A stretch of 64,000 nt of DNA from Betaproteobacteria bacterium (GTDB taxonomy: Bacteria; Pseudomonadota; Gammaproteobacteria; Burkholderiales; SG8-39): contig JACPYS010000006.1 in the NCBI GenBank assembly GCA_016195915.1, positions 1 through 64,000 of the forward strand, written 5' to 3'. Below are positions 20,053 through 28,752 of this stretch, one piece after another (position 1 is the first letter of the stretch; each line of letters opens with the position of its first letter). Under the pieces are notes generated by a model. The model saw only the letters and a program-made list of their open reading frames with translations, made no database searches and was not told the origin of the DNA. The position numbers and the translations under genes were made by a program.

Positions 20053-20806
20053 TACAGTTACTCCTTGGTTGGCGGAAAGATGTCCTGCGAAGCGTCTGGT
20101 GACGCTCGCCGGGCAAATCGAATACGAGTACCTCAGCTTCCTGCGGATCGGACAACGTGAGCGCAGGCGCATCGGTCACCTTCAAACCGTCGCCGGTGCC
20201 GAGCGAAGTGCCATTCACGGTGATGCTGCCGCGGGCGACGTGGACATAGGCGCGACGATTGGGAGCCAATTGAAGTGCAGCCTGCTCCTCGCCGTCGAAT
20301 AACCCCGCATAAAGACGGACATCCTGGGGGATCCGCAGCGATCCGTCCGCGCCGTCGGTCGACGCGATGAGCTGCAGCCGTCCGCGCTTCCCGTCGGGAG
20401 CAATATGTTTCTGCTCGTAATCGGGTGTGATGCCAGTCAGGTTCGGCTTGATCCAGATCTGCAGGAAGTGCCCCGGCATCGTCGCGGAGGGGTTGTACTC
20501 GCAGTGCCGCGCGCCGCGGCCTGCGCTCATTCGCTGCACGTCGCCGGGCCGAACGATGGAACCATTGCCCATCGAGTCCTTGTGCTCGAGATCTCCGTCA
20601 AGCACATAGCTGATGATCTCCATGTCGCGGTGGCCGTGCGTGCCGAAGCCGGTCCCGGGCTCGACCCGGTCCTCATTGATGACGCGCAGTGCGCCAAATT
20701 CGACCTGCTTCGGGTCAAAGTAGTCGGCGAACGAAAACGTATGCCGCGATTTCAGCCGCCCATGGTCTGCATGGCCCCGATCCCCGCTGCGCCTTACTTC
20801 GAGCAT
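20033..20806 (-). CDS. pirin family protein
   Basis: LKSRHTFSFADYFDPKQVEFGALRVINEDRVEPGTGFGTHGHRDMEIISYVLDG. Confidence 0.92.
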   Translation of the reverse strand: MLEVRRSGDRGHADHGRLKSRHTFSFADYFDPKQVEFGALRVINEDRVEPGTGFGTHGHRDMEIISYVLDGDLEHKDSMGNGSIVRPGDVQRMSAGRGARHCEYNPSATMPGHFLQIWIKPNLTGITPDYEQKHIAPDGKRGRLQLIASTDGADGSLRIPQDVRLYAGLFDGEEQAALQLAPNRRAYVHVARGSITVNGTSLGTGDGLKVTDAPALTLSDPQEAEVLVFDLPGERHQTLRRTSFRQPRSNCNVKRKT

Positions 20807-20904
20807 TTCCTTTCTCCTTTCTGAGGTCGCACGATATTCTCTAAAAAGCAGATAAAAAAGCGCAAAATATTGACCCTATTTAACAACTTTGTTTATGGAT
20901 TCCC

Positions 20905-21813
20905 ATGAAACCGCCGAAATCTTCGCTAGAACAATGGGCAGTTCTTGCCGCGGTCGTTGACGAGGGCGGGTATGCGCAAGCAGCGGCTGCCCTCCACCGC
21001 AGCCAGCCTGCGGTCAGTTATGCCGTGGCGCGCCTGCAGGAGGCACTCAACGTGCCGCTGTTGGCGATCGAGGGGCGCAAGGCCGTCTTGACGCCCATCG
21101 GCAAGGCCTTGCTGAAACGCGCCCGGTCTCTGCTCAGGGATTGGGATACGCTCGAGCGCGTGGCACTGAGCCTGACGCAGGGCTGGGAACCGGAACTCAA
21201 GCTAGTTGTCGATCACGCGTTTCCGCGCCAACGTCTGCTCGCCATTCTCGGCAAGATGCAGAAGGCCTGCCCTAACACTCAGCTGCAATTTACCGCTGCC
21301 GTTCTCTCGGGTGCGGAGGAAGCCATCGTCGAGGGCACAGCCGACGTCGTGCTCACAACTCGCGTGCCTACAGGGTTTCTCGGCGAGTGGCTGCTCGACA
21401 TGCCGTTCATGATTGCTGCGCACCGCGACCATCCGTTGTTCGAGCTTGGCCGTAGCGTGACTGCTGATGATCTTGCCCGGCATACGCAAGTGGTGATCCG
21501 TGATACCGGCGTGCGGCGTCCGCGCGACGAGGGCTGGCTGGGATCTACCGTGCGGTGGACCGTCGGCAGCATGGACGCGGCCCTCGCGGTGCTGCGCGCC
21601 GGTTTAGCCTACGGATGGCTGCCTGAGCACATCATCGAGCCTTCGCTGAAAGACCGAACGCTCCAGAGGATTCCGCTGGCCTTCGGTGCCGAACGAAAGG
21701 TGCCCGTTTACATGGTACTGACGCATCCCGACTCCGCTGGCCCGGCGGCGCGCGCTGCCGTGGAGTTGTTTCAGCGACATGTGCTAGCCCCGCCGCAATC
21801 TGCGTCACACTGA
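20905..21813 (+). CDS. LysR family transcriptional regulator
   Basis: N-terminal HTH (YAQAAAALHRSQPAVSYAVARLQEALNVPLLAIEGRKAVLTPIGKALLKRA) and LysR substrate domain. Confidence 0.93.
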   Translation: MKPPKSSLEQWAVLAAVVDEGGYAQAAAALHRSQPAVSYAVARLQEALNVPLLAIEGRKAVLTPIGKALLKRARSLLRDWDTLERVALSLTQGWEPELKLVVDHAFPRQRLLAILGKMQKACPNTQLQFTAAVLSGAEEAIVEGTADVVLTTRVPTGFLGEWLLDMPFMIAAHRDHPLFELGRSVTADDLARHTQVVIRDTGVRRPRDEGWLGSTVRWTVGSMDAALAVLRAGLAYGWLPEHIIEPSLKDRTLQRIPLAFGAERKVPVYMVLTHPDSAGPAARAAVELFQRHVLAPPQSASH

Positions 21814-21818
21814 CGGTC

Positions 21819-22706
21819 CTATCGCTCGACGACCGAGTCGTCGATCCTCAGTCCGGCCGCCACCCAGGCGTCCATGCCGCCAGCGAGTGGACGAACGCGG
21901 CGAATGCCGCGCTCCCTCAGCAGTATCGCGACTTTGACCGCGCTCGCCTCGTTCGGGCACGCGCAATAGACCACGACTTCGCGGTCGCGGGGAATCTGCG
22001 CGAGCGTGCTCTCGAGGTTGTCCAGATCCACCGTCCGCGCACCCGGAATACTGCGGCCGTCCAGCGCGCGGTGGGTGCGCGAGCGCACGTCGAGAACAAG
22101 CGGATCCTCGCCGCGATTCATCATCTCGTAGAGTTCATCCACGCCGATTCGCGCGGTGCGCAGGGTTTTGAGAAAACGCCGGCGGTCCCAGAGGCGATAC
22201 GACATGTACAGCCCGAGCAGCATCGCGACGACCAGCAACGCATGGCCGCCGAGGTCGGTCAGCCGCTCCAGCAACCAGTCGATCTGGCCATGAAACAGAA
22301 GCCCGAGGCCGAGCCCTGTTCCGGACCACAGCACCGCTCCAGCACCGTTATACAGAAGAAACGACGATGTCTTGAGTCCGAGCGCGCCCGCAACCGGGGG
22401 CGCCACGGTCGCCAGTCCGGGGACGAACTTGGCAACCACGAGGGTCGCGACGCCACGACGCTCGTACGTTGTTTCGGTCTGGCGCACGCAGGAATCCGGC
22501 GAGATCGAGACACGGCACAGGAGCTTCAGCACGCCGTAGCCGTAACGCCGCCCCGCCCAGAACCACGCAAGATCACCGATGGTGCAGGCGAGAACCGAAC
22601 TCGCAAGTGCATACACGCCGTAGAGCGGGTCTTCGATCGCCTTCGCGCCGGCGAGCAGCAGGACCGGCAAGGCCGGGATCGGCGCGCCGAGCTGCTCCAA
22701 CAGCAC
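21819..22706 (-). CDS. DedA family membrane protein fused to C-terminal rhodanese domain
   Basis: LLEQLGAPIPALPVLLLAGA DedA signature; C-terminal DPLVLDVRSRTHRALDGRSIPGARTVDLDNLE...REVVVYCACPNEASAVKVA rhodanese. The same frame continues upstream with ITQFFADYGLLAVIGFV, so the true start may lie beyond 22706. Confidence 0.85.
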   Translation of the reverse strand: MLLEQLGAPIPALPVLLLAGAKAIEDPLYGVYALASSVLACTIGDLAWFWAGRRYGYGVLKLLCRVSISPDSCVRQTETTYERRGVATLVVAKFVPGLATVAPPVAGALGLKTSSFLLYNGAGAVLWSGTGLGLGLLFHGQIDWLLERLTDLGGHALLVVAMLLGLYMSYRLWDRRRFLKTLRTARIGVDELYEMMNRGEDPLVLDVRSRTHRALDGRSIPGARTVDLDNLESTLAQIPRDREVVVYCACPNEASAVKVAILLRERGIRRVRPLAGGMDAWVAAGLRIDDSVVER

Positions 22707-22892
22707 GAAACCGATTACCGCGAGCAGGCCGTAGTCGGCAAAGAATTGGGTAATTCGCTTGCTCCAAGCTGAGATTGTGTCTTGCCAATTATGAGGTATG
22801 AGAAGGAAATAGCCTCGGCCAGAGCCCGTGCCCGGACAATTCTCGTCGGTATCAGGCGGCGGGCTCGGGCGCCCCGAACCGCAGTCAGCCGC

Positions 22893-23108
22893 GTTGCGCC
22901 TGGCAGAACTACCACCGCATCATCGCCGCAGAAGCGCAAGTGAAGCATATCCAGTCCGCACCGAGACACGCGTCCCGGCTTCTACTACCGCATGGATTAC
23001 AACTTCGTCGACGACGAGAACTGGAAGCGCTTCACCAACTCGACCTATGACAAGCACACCAGGAAGTGGTCGCTCAAGAAGGTGTCGTACTTTCAGGAGA
23101 CCAAGTAG
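22893..23108 (+). pseudogene. aprA: 3' remnant of a second aprA gene, two 1-nt deletions
   Basis: WQNYHRIIAAEAQVKHIQ / RTET / PGFYYRMDYNFVDDENWKRFTNSTYDKHTRKWSLKKVSYFQETK* split over frames; aligns with the AprA C-terminus encoded at 15965-16176. Confidence 0.88.
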
Positions 23109-23130
23109 CCGGTCGCAACAGGGAACAAGA

Positions 23131-23155
23131 CTTCACCCCGCGCGCGGGGGATCTT
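23131..23155. terminator. GC-rich palindrome, probable bidirectional terminator
   Basis: caccccgcgcgcgggggatcttattta between the aprA remnant and the convergent amidohydrolase. Confidence 0.45.
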
Positions 23156-24842
23156 ATTTACCTTCGGACGCCAAGGCGGCGTAGGGCGCTGCGGCGTACA
23201 CCACGCGCCCGCCGAGCAGCGTGAGCAGCGACTCGATCGCGCCGACCTCGGCCACGGGCACCGCAAGGTAATCCTTGGACAGCACCGCGATGTCGGCGGA
23301 CTTGCCCGTCTCCAAGGAGCCGCGCCGATTCTCGTCATGGGAGAACCATGCGCTTCCGAGCGTATACAGTCGCAGCGCTTCCTCGCGCGTCGGCGTTTCA
23401 TCCGGGCCGCGCACGCTGGCGCCGTCGACCGTGCGGCCGTCAAGCATCCACTGGAGCGCTACGAAGGGGTTGTAGGACATGACGCGATGAGCGTCGGTAC
23501 CCGCCCCGACGGGGATGCCGATGCGCAGCGCCGTGCGGATCGGAGGAGAGCGCCGCGCAGCGTCGCCCCCGCGCTGCGCGGCGAATTGTTGACCGTCGAA
23601 ATAGCGCGCGTTCTGCATGGTCCAGCCCAAGCCGAGCGCTTTCATCCTGCGCAACGTCTCCTCACTCGCGTCGTTCAGGTGCGCGATCGACCAGCGCAGC
23701 GGCGCGATCGGAATTTCGCGGTTGATGCGTTCGAACACCTCCAGCAGATGGCCGACCGAGGCGTCGTTGTTCCAGTGGACGGTGACGCCCATGGCGCGTT
23801 CGGCGGCCCATTTCGCCGCCTCGTGAAACGCCGCCTTTTCGTCCTCGCTGGGCCGGTCGTTGTTGTACATGCCGAGCGTCACGCGCTCGCCGATGCCGTT
23901 GAACTTGAGCATGTCGTCGCCGAAGCCCATGGGCAGGAGCAGGGTCTGCTCGCGGAAGTCCTCCAGTTCCTTCCCGCGCCGCTGCGAAAACAGGCTGTAG
24001 GTGACGCGTACGGTCAGCTCGCGCCTCTGCCAGACGCGGAACAGCGGAAGGTAACTTGCCGGCGCCATGTTGAACCCGCCCGGGTCGCCCACGCCAGTGA
24101 TCGCCAGCCTGTTCAACTCGCGGAAAAACAGGCGCGTCCCCTCGACCTGCGCTTCGAAACCGGGCCTCGCAAGGCGGTCAAACAATGTCGTGATGGTAGG
24201 GCCGTCGCCAAGGATCCACCCCGTAGGGTTTCCTTTCGCATCGCGCTCCAGCCGTCCGCGCGGCGGCACGTCACCGTCGGCACGGATGTCGAGCGAGCTG
24301 AATGCCGCCGGTGTAAGCAGCGCCGCCTCGTAGAACAGCTGCACGTATACCGGACGCTCGGGCGCTGCTGAAAGGAGTTCCGCCTGCGTGGGGCGGCGTC
24401 GCTCCCGGAACTGCCGCTCGGTCCAGCCACCCGCCACCACGATCCAGCTTCCCGCGCGCGCGTTTCGCGCTGCGCTACGAATGCGTTCCAGCGCCTCGGG
24501 AATCGATCGCGCTCCGATCCAGTTGACTTCAGTAGCGAAGCTTTGCGCCGCGCGGATGGCGTGCATATGCGAGTCGATGAGGCCCGGAATGACCATCCTT
24601 CCCTGCAGATCGACGATCTGCGTCTGCGGTCCCGCCATCGCGCGTATCTCGGCCGTTCGGCCGATCGCGGCGATCTTGCCGTCGCGCAATGCAACCGCCT
24701 CCTGAATCGAGGAACGGCTATCGAGCGTGACGATCTTGCCGTTGTGCAATACCATGTCGGGCGCCTGACCCCATGCGACAGTCGCGGTGGAAACGAGCAG
24801 CAGTGTGGCGAGGGTCCGAACTCCAGCATGCGTGTGGGACAT
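23154..24842 (-). CDS. amidohydrolase (YtcJ-like) with signal peptide
   Basis: Signal peptide; IPGLIDSHMHAIRAAQ; GAGTDAHRVMSYNPFVALQWMLDG; paralogous to 17539-19371. Confidence 0.88.
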   Translation of the reverse strand: MSHTHAGVRTLATLLLVSTATVAWGQAPDMVLHNGKIVTLDSRSSIQEAVALRDGKIAAIGRTAEIRAMAGPQTQIVDLQGRMVIPGLIDSHMHAIRAAQSFATEVNWIGARSIPEALERIRSAARNARAGSWIVVAGGWTERQFRERRRPTQAELLSAAPERPVYVQLFYEAALLTPAAFSSLDIRADGDVPPRGRLERDAKGNPTGWILGDGPTITTLFDRLARPGFEAQVEGTRLFFRELNRLAITGVGDPGGFNMAPASYLPLFRVWQRRELTVRVTYSLFSQRRGKELEDFREQTLLLPMGFGDDMLKFNGIGERVTLGMYNNDRPSEDEKAAFHEAAKWAAERAMGVTVHWNNDASVGHLLEVFERINREIPIAPLRWSIAHLNDASEETLRRMKALGLGWTMQNARYFDGQQFAAQRGGDAARRSPPIRTALRIGIPVGAGTDAHRVMSYNPFVALQWMLDGRTVDGASVRGPDETPTREEALRLYTLGSAWFSHDENRRGSLETGKSADIAVLSKDYLAVPVAEVGAIESLLTLLGGRVVYAAAPYAALASEGK

Positions 24843-25001
24843 TGAGTAAATCCTCCGAATGATCTTTGACGAATTCCGGATTTGATTGGACGAGATGGTA
24901 CCTCACGGCCCGCGCGCGCCCTAGCCTGGACTGCGCGACGTGAACTTTTCGCCTTCTGCCACTGGTGCTACCATGGTGCCACCCGATGACGGAGTAACCT
25001 G

Positions 25002-25283
25002 ATGGCTGCCACGACAACATTGAAATTGCCTCCTGCGCTGCGCACGCGGATCGCGAGGATCGCCAAGGAAACCGGCCGCTCCGCGCACGGATACATGCTG
25101 GAAGCGCTGGAGCGGCAGACGGTGCGTGAGGAAAAGGTCCGCGAATTCGTACGCGAGGCGCTGGCGGCCGATCGGGCGATCGATGCGGGTGGCGAGGTCT
25201 ATCGCGCTGAAGACGTGCATGCGTGGCTCGAGCGCCTCGCGCGAGGGAAGAAGACGGCCCGGCCGAAGCCGTGGCGCCGATAG
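25002..25283 (+). CDS. CopG/RHH-type antitoxin
   Basis: TTTLKLPPALRTRIARIAKETGRSAHGYMLEALERQ ribbon-helix-helix; overlaps a ParE-like toxin. Confidence 0.8.
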   Translation: MAATTTLKLPPALRTRIARIAKETGRSAHGYMLEALERQTVREEKVREFVREALAADRAIDAGGEVYRAEDVHAWLERLARGKKTARPKPWRR

Positions 25284-25564
25284 TCTACGCACCGGTTGCG
25301 CTGCACGATCTCGAGCGATTGTTCGAATTTCTTGCCGAGCGCGATCCGAAGGCCGCGGTGAACGCAGTGCAGGCGATTCGATCCGCGGTGGACATCCTCG
25401 GGGTTCACCCGCTCGTTGGCCGGGTGAGGGATGGCGAGGTGCGCGAGTTGGTGATCTCGTTCGGTGCGTCCGGGTATCTCGCGCTCTACCGGTACCTGGC
25501 GGTTCCGGGTATTGTTCGGGTGCTCGGCTTACGCCATCAACGCGAACTCGATTACCCGGTCTAG
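25271..25564 (+). CDS. RelE/ParE-family toxin
   Basis: APIVYAPVALHDLERLFEFLAERDPKAAVNAVQAIRSAVDILGVHPLVGRVRDGEVRELVISFGASGYLALYRYL; GTG start overlapping antitoxin stop. Confidence 0.83.
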   Translation: MAPIVYAPVALHDLERLFEFLAERDPKAAVNAVQAIRSAVDILGVHPLVGRVRDGEVRELVISFGASGYLALYRYLAVPGIVRVLGLRHQRELDYPV

Positions 25565-25572
25565 GACTTTTC

Positions 25573-26493
25573 ATGGCTGATCAACCCAGCGAATTCCGCA
25601 TTGAAATGCCGCCCGCCACGCCGGTAGTGCCGGTGCAGCTGTGGCTCGAGGATAGGTTCCGCTTCCGCTGCCACAAGGGCATCGCCTGCTTCAACAAGTG
25701 CTGCGAAAACATCGACATCCTGCTCACGCCGTGGGACATCGTGCGGATCGCGCGGCACTTCGGGATCACTACGCGCGCGGCGATCGACCGCTATACCACC
25801 GATGCGCAGATCGACGCGCACGGCATGCCGGCGCTGAAACTGGCGCGAAAGGCGGGCGCAAGCGCCTGCATCCACCTTACGCCCGAGGGCTGCGGGATAT
25901 ACGCTGACCGGCCGGCCGCCTGCCGCTATTACGCGCTCGGCTCGGTCGCGATGCGCAAGAAGGAATCGAGCGAGGTCGAGGATTCGTTCTTCGTCGTGAA
26001 GGAGGCGCATTGCCTCGGCCACGACGAACCCCAGGAGCAGACAATTGCCGAGTACCGCCGCGAGCAGGGCGTCGAAGCCTACGACGAGGCGAACCGCGCG
26101 TGGCGCGACATCGTGCTCAAGAAACGGTCTTCGGGTCCCACCGTCGGCAAACCCTCGCAACGAAGCTTCGAGCTGTTCTACCTCGCGAGTTACGACCTCG
26201 ACGGATTCAGGAGTTTCGCGCTGTCGGACAAGTTTGCATCGGTGTTCGAACTCGAGCCTCAACTGCGTGAGCAGATCCGGCTGGACGATGCTGCATGCCT
26301 CGCGTTCGCGATGCGTTTCCTGCGCCAGGCGCTGTTCGGTGAAATGACAATCGCCGTGTGTGCAGGTGCTGCCGAGCAGCGCCTGCCGGCCTACCGCGCG
26401 CGGCTGCTGCGCGAAGCGCAGGAAAAAGCCGCGCAACTTGCCGACCAGCAGGATGCGCTCTACGACTCGCTCAAGGAACAGGGAGAATCCTGA
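25573..26493 (+). CDS. YkgJ family cysteine cluster protein
   Basis: FRCHKGIACFNKCCENIDILLTPWDIVRIARHFGIT...CIHLTPEGCGIYADRPAACRYYALG. Confidence 0.88.
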   Translation: MADQPSEFRIEMPPATPVVPVQLWLEDRFRFRCHKGIACFNKCCENIDILLTPWDIVRIARHFGITTRAAIDRYTTDAQIDAHGMPALKLARKAGASACIHLTPEGCGIYADRPAACRYYALGSVAMRKKESSEVEDSFFVVKEAHCLGHDEPQEQTIAEYRREQGVEAYDEANRAWRDIVLKKRSSGPTVGKPSQRSFELFYLASYDLDGFRSFALSDKFASVFELEPQLREQIRLDDAACLAFAMRFLRQALFGEMTIAVCAGAAEQRLPAYRARLLREAQEKAAQLADQQDALYDSLKEQGES

Positions 26494-26527
26494 GCCGCCG
26501 CGGCGTGCGATCGCGCGCGGGTGTTCC

Positions 26528-27778
26528 TTAAACGAACAGCGCGCCTGCGATCCCGACGGCAAGCAGCAGCCCGGAAATGGGCAGGGTGATCCGGCGCAGC
26601 TCAGGTGAACCGAGCCCGATCGACATTCCGCTCTTGGTGAGGGTGTTGGCCATTACGGCAACGACGATAGCCCGCGCCGCAGTTCCGACGTTCGAATCAT
26701 CGGTCTTCGCAAGATCCGCCATGGCGAGCGTGATGGCGTCCACGTCGGTCAGGCCTGCGATTCCCGCCGCAAGGTACAGTCCCGCATCGCCGAGATAGAC
26801 CTGCGCTGCCTTCGCGATCAGAACGACGACACCGAACAGCAAGCCGAACTTGATCGCTTCATCGAGCTCGAAGGGGTTGTGGCCGGCTTTCACTTCCCCT
26901 CGCTCGGCTTGCTGGCGCCGTCGCCACAGCCAATAGCAGGCGCCCAGGCTGGTTAGCGCCAACAGTCCGATCGCGAAAGCAAGCCGCCGGCCGAGTTCCC
27001 AGCTGATGAGCGAAGTCATGATGGCGACGCGGAAGAACATCACGGTCCAGGCGAGCACGATGCCCAATGCCAGCGCGGATGCATCCTCGCCCGGTTGCCG
27101 GCTGCGCTGCGAGAACCCGAGCGTCACCGCGGTGCTCGAAGCCAGGCCGCCCAGCAGGCCGGCGATGCCGATGCCGTGCTCGGCGCCGACGATCTTGATC
27201 AGCAGGTAGCTGGCGAAATTGAGCGCGGATATCAGCACCACCATCAGCCAGATTTTGTACGGGTTCATTACGTCGAGCGGCGGCGGGCCGTAATTGTGGT
27301 CCGGCACCAGCGGCAGGATGATGAGGGTGACAATGCCGAATTTGAGCGTTGCCTCGACGTCGCTCGCGTTGATCCGGCTGGCGAGGCGGTGCAGCCAGCC
27401 CTTGAGCGCGAGCAGCAGCGCCATCGCCACGGCGACCCAGGCCGCGACCTGAAGCTGGCCGTGCGCGCACAGCAAGCCGAGCAGGAACGCGAGCAAAGCC
27501 GAGATCTCGGTGGTGATGCCGGGGTCGCCCCGCAGCGAGGTCACCACGTACTGGCCGATGACAAGCGCGGCGACGGAGAAGAAGATGGCCAGCGCCAGCC
27601 AGTCGAGCCCCAGGCTGTTGCCGAGGTAGCCGGCGATTGCGCCGGCGAGCGCGATGAGCGCGAAGCTGCGCACGCCGGCACCGCCTTCCTCGCTCTTGCT
27701 TCGCTCGCGCTCGAGGCCGATCAGCATGCCAAGCGCGATTGCAACGGCAAAGCGCAGCGCGAGATCGGGATTTTCCAT
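26528..27778 (-). CDS. MgtC/SapB-DUF4010 family membrane protein
   Basis: LGMLIGLERERSKSEEGGAGVRSFALIALAGAIAGYLG; multiple TM helices; GLASSTAVTLGFSQRSR. Confidence 0.88.
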   Translation of the reverse strand: MENPDLALRFAVAIALGMLIGLERERSKSEEGGAGVRSFALIALAGAIAGYLGNSLGLDWLALAIFFSVAALVIGQYVVTSLRGDPGITTEISALLAFLLGLLCAHGQLQVAAWVAVAMALLLALKGWLHRLASRINASDVEATLKFGIVTLIILPLVPDHNYGPPPLDVMNPYKIWLMVVLISALNFASYLLIKIVGAEHGIGIAGLLGGLASSTAVTLGFSQRSRQPGEDASALALGIVLAWTVMFFRVAIMTSLISWELGRRLAFAIGLLALTSLGACYWLWRRRQQAERGEVKAGHNPFELDEAIKFGLLFGVVVLIAKAAQVYLGDAGLYLAAGIAGLTDVDAITLAMADLAKTDDSNVGTAARAIVVAVMANTLTKSGMSIGLGSPELRRITLPISGLLLAVGIAGALFV

Positions 27779-27915
27779 CCGTGCCCCACATTGTTGAGCG
27801 CTTCATTGTAAGAACGGCGGCTTGCCTTGGCAATCGGACGTGTGGTACCGATGAGAACCAATGTCGTTCGGCATGAGGGCGGGGTAAAGTAGCGGCAATC
27901 CGATCACGAGGAGAG

Positions 27916-28752
27916 ATGGATGAAGCACGCGTGCGAATGACCAGGCAATCGCTCCCCGATGCCGCCGGGCTGATGATCGAGCGCGAACCCTATTACCAGC
28001 CGCTTCGCGGCGAAGTCGCGCTGTTCGAGGCTGCATGGCGCAATCAGATGCCGGTATTGCTGAAAGGGCCTACGGGTTGCGGCAAGACGCGCTTCATCGA
28101 GTACATGGCCTGGCGTCTGGCCCGGCCGCTCGTGACAGTGTCCTGCCACGATGACCTGACCGCCGCGGATCTCGTCGGGCGCTATCTCATTACCGCAAGG
28201 GAAACCGCCTGGTCGGACGGTCCGATGGCGCGTGCCGTGCGGCTGGGCGCGATCCTGTACCTGGACGAGATTGTCGAGGCGCGCAAGGACACCACGGTGG
28301 TCATCCATCCTCTCGCCGATGACCGGCGCACGCTGTTCGTCGACAAACGGGGCGAGGTACTGAAAGCGCCGCCGGAATTCATGCTGGCGATCTCCTACAA
28401 CCCCGGTTATCAGAGCGTGCTGAAGGAATTGAAACAATCGACGCGCCAGCGCTTCGTCGCCATCGATTTTGATTTCCCTCCAGCCGAAACCGAAGCCGGA
28501 ATCGTCGCGCGCGAGAGCGGTATCGACGCTGCCGCGTCCGGACGGCTGGTGAAACTTGCGCACATGACGCGCAACCTCAAGGGCAACGGCCTCGACGAGG
28601 GCGCGTCCACGCGCCTGCTGGTGCACGCAGCCAAGCTGATCGTGCAGGGTGTCGAGCCGCGCGCCGCGTGTGATGCTGCGATTGCGCTCGCGCTGACCGA
28701 CGAGCCGGAGATGCTGGCGGCAGTGCATGAACTCGTCAGCGCGGTTTTCTGA
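27916..28752 (+). CDS. cbbQ: CbbQ/NirQ/NorQ-type AAA+ ATPase
   Basis: PVLLKGPTGCGKTRFIEYMAWRLARPLVTVSCHDDLTAADLVGRYLI...LYLDEIVEARKDTTVVIHPLADDRRTLFVDK. Confidence 0.88.
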   Translation: MDEARVRMTRQSLPDAAGLMIEREPYYQPLRGEVALFEAAWRNQMPVLLKGPTGCGKTRFIEYMAWRLARPLVTVSCHDDLTAADLVGRYLITARETAWSDGPMARAVRLGAILYLDEIVEARKDTTVVIHPLADDRRTLFVDKRGEVLKAPPEFMLAISYNPGYQSVLKELKQSTRQRFVAIDFDFPPAETEAGIVARESGIDAAASGRLVKLAHMTRNLKGNGLDEGASTRLLVHAAKLIVQGVEPRAACDAAIALALTDEPEMLAAVHELVSAVF

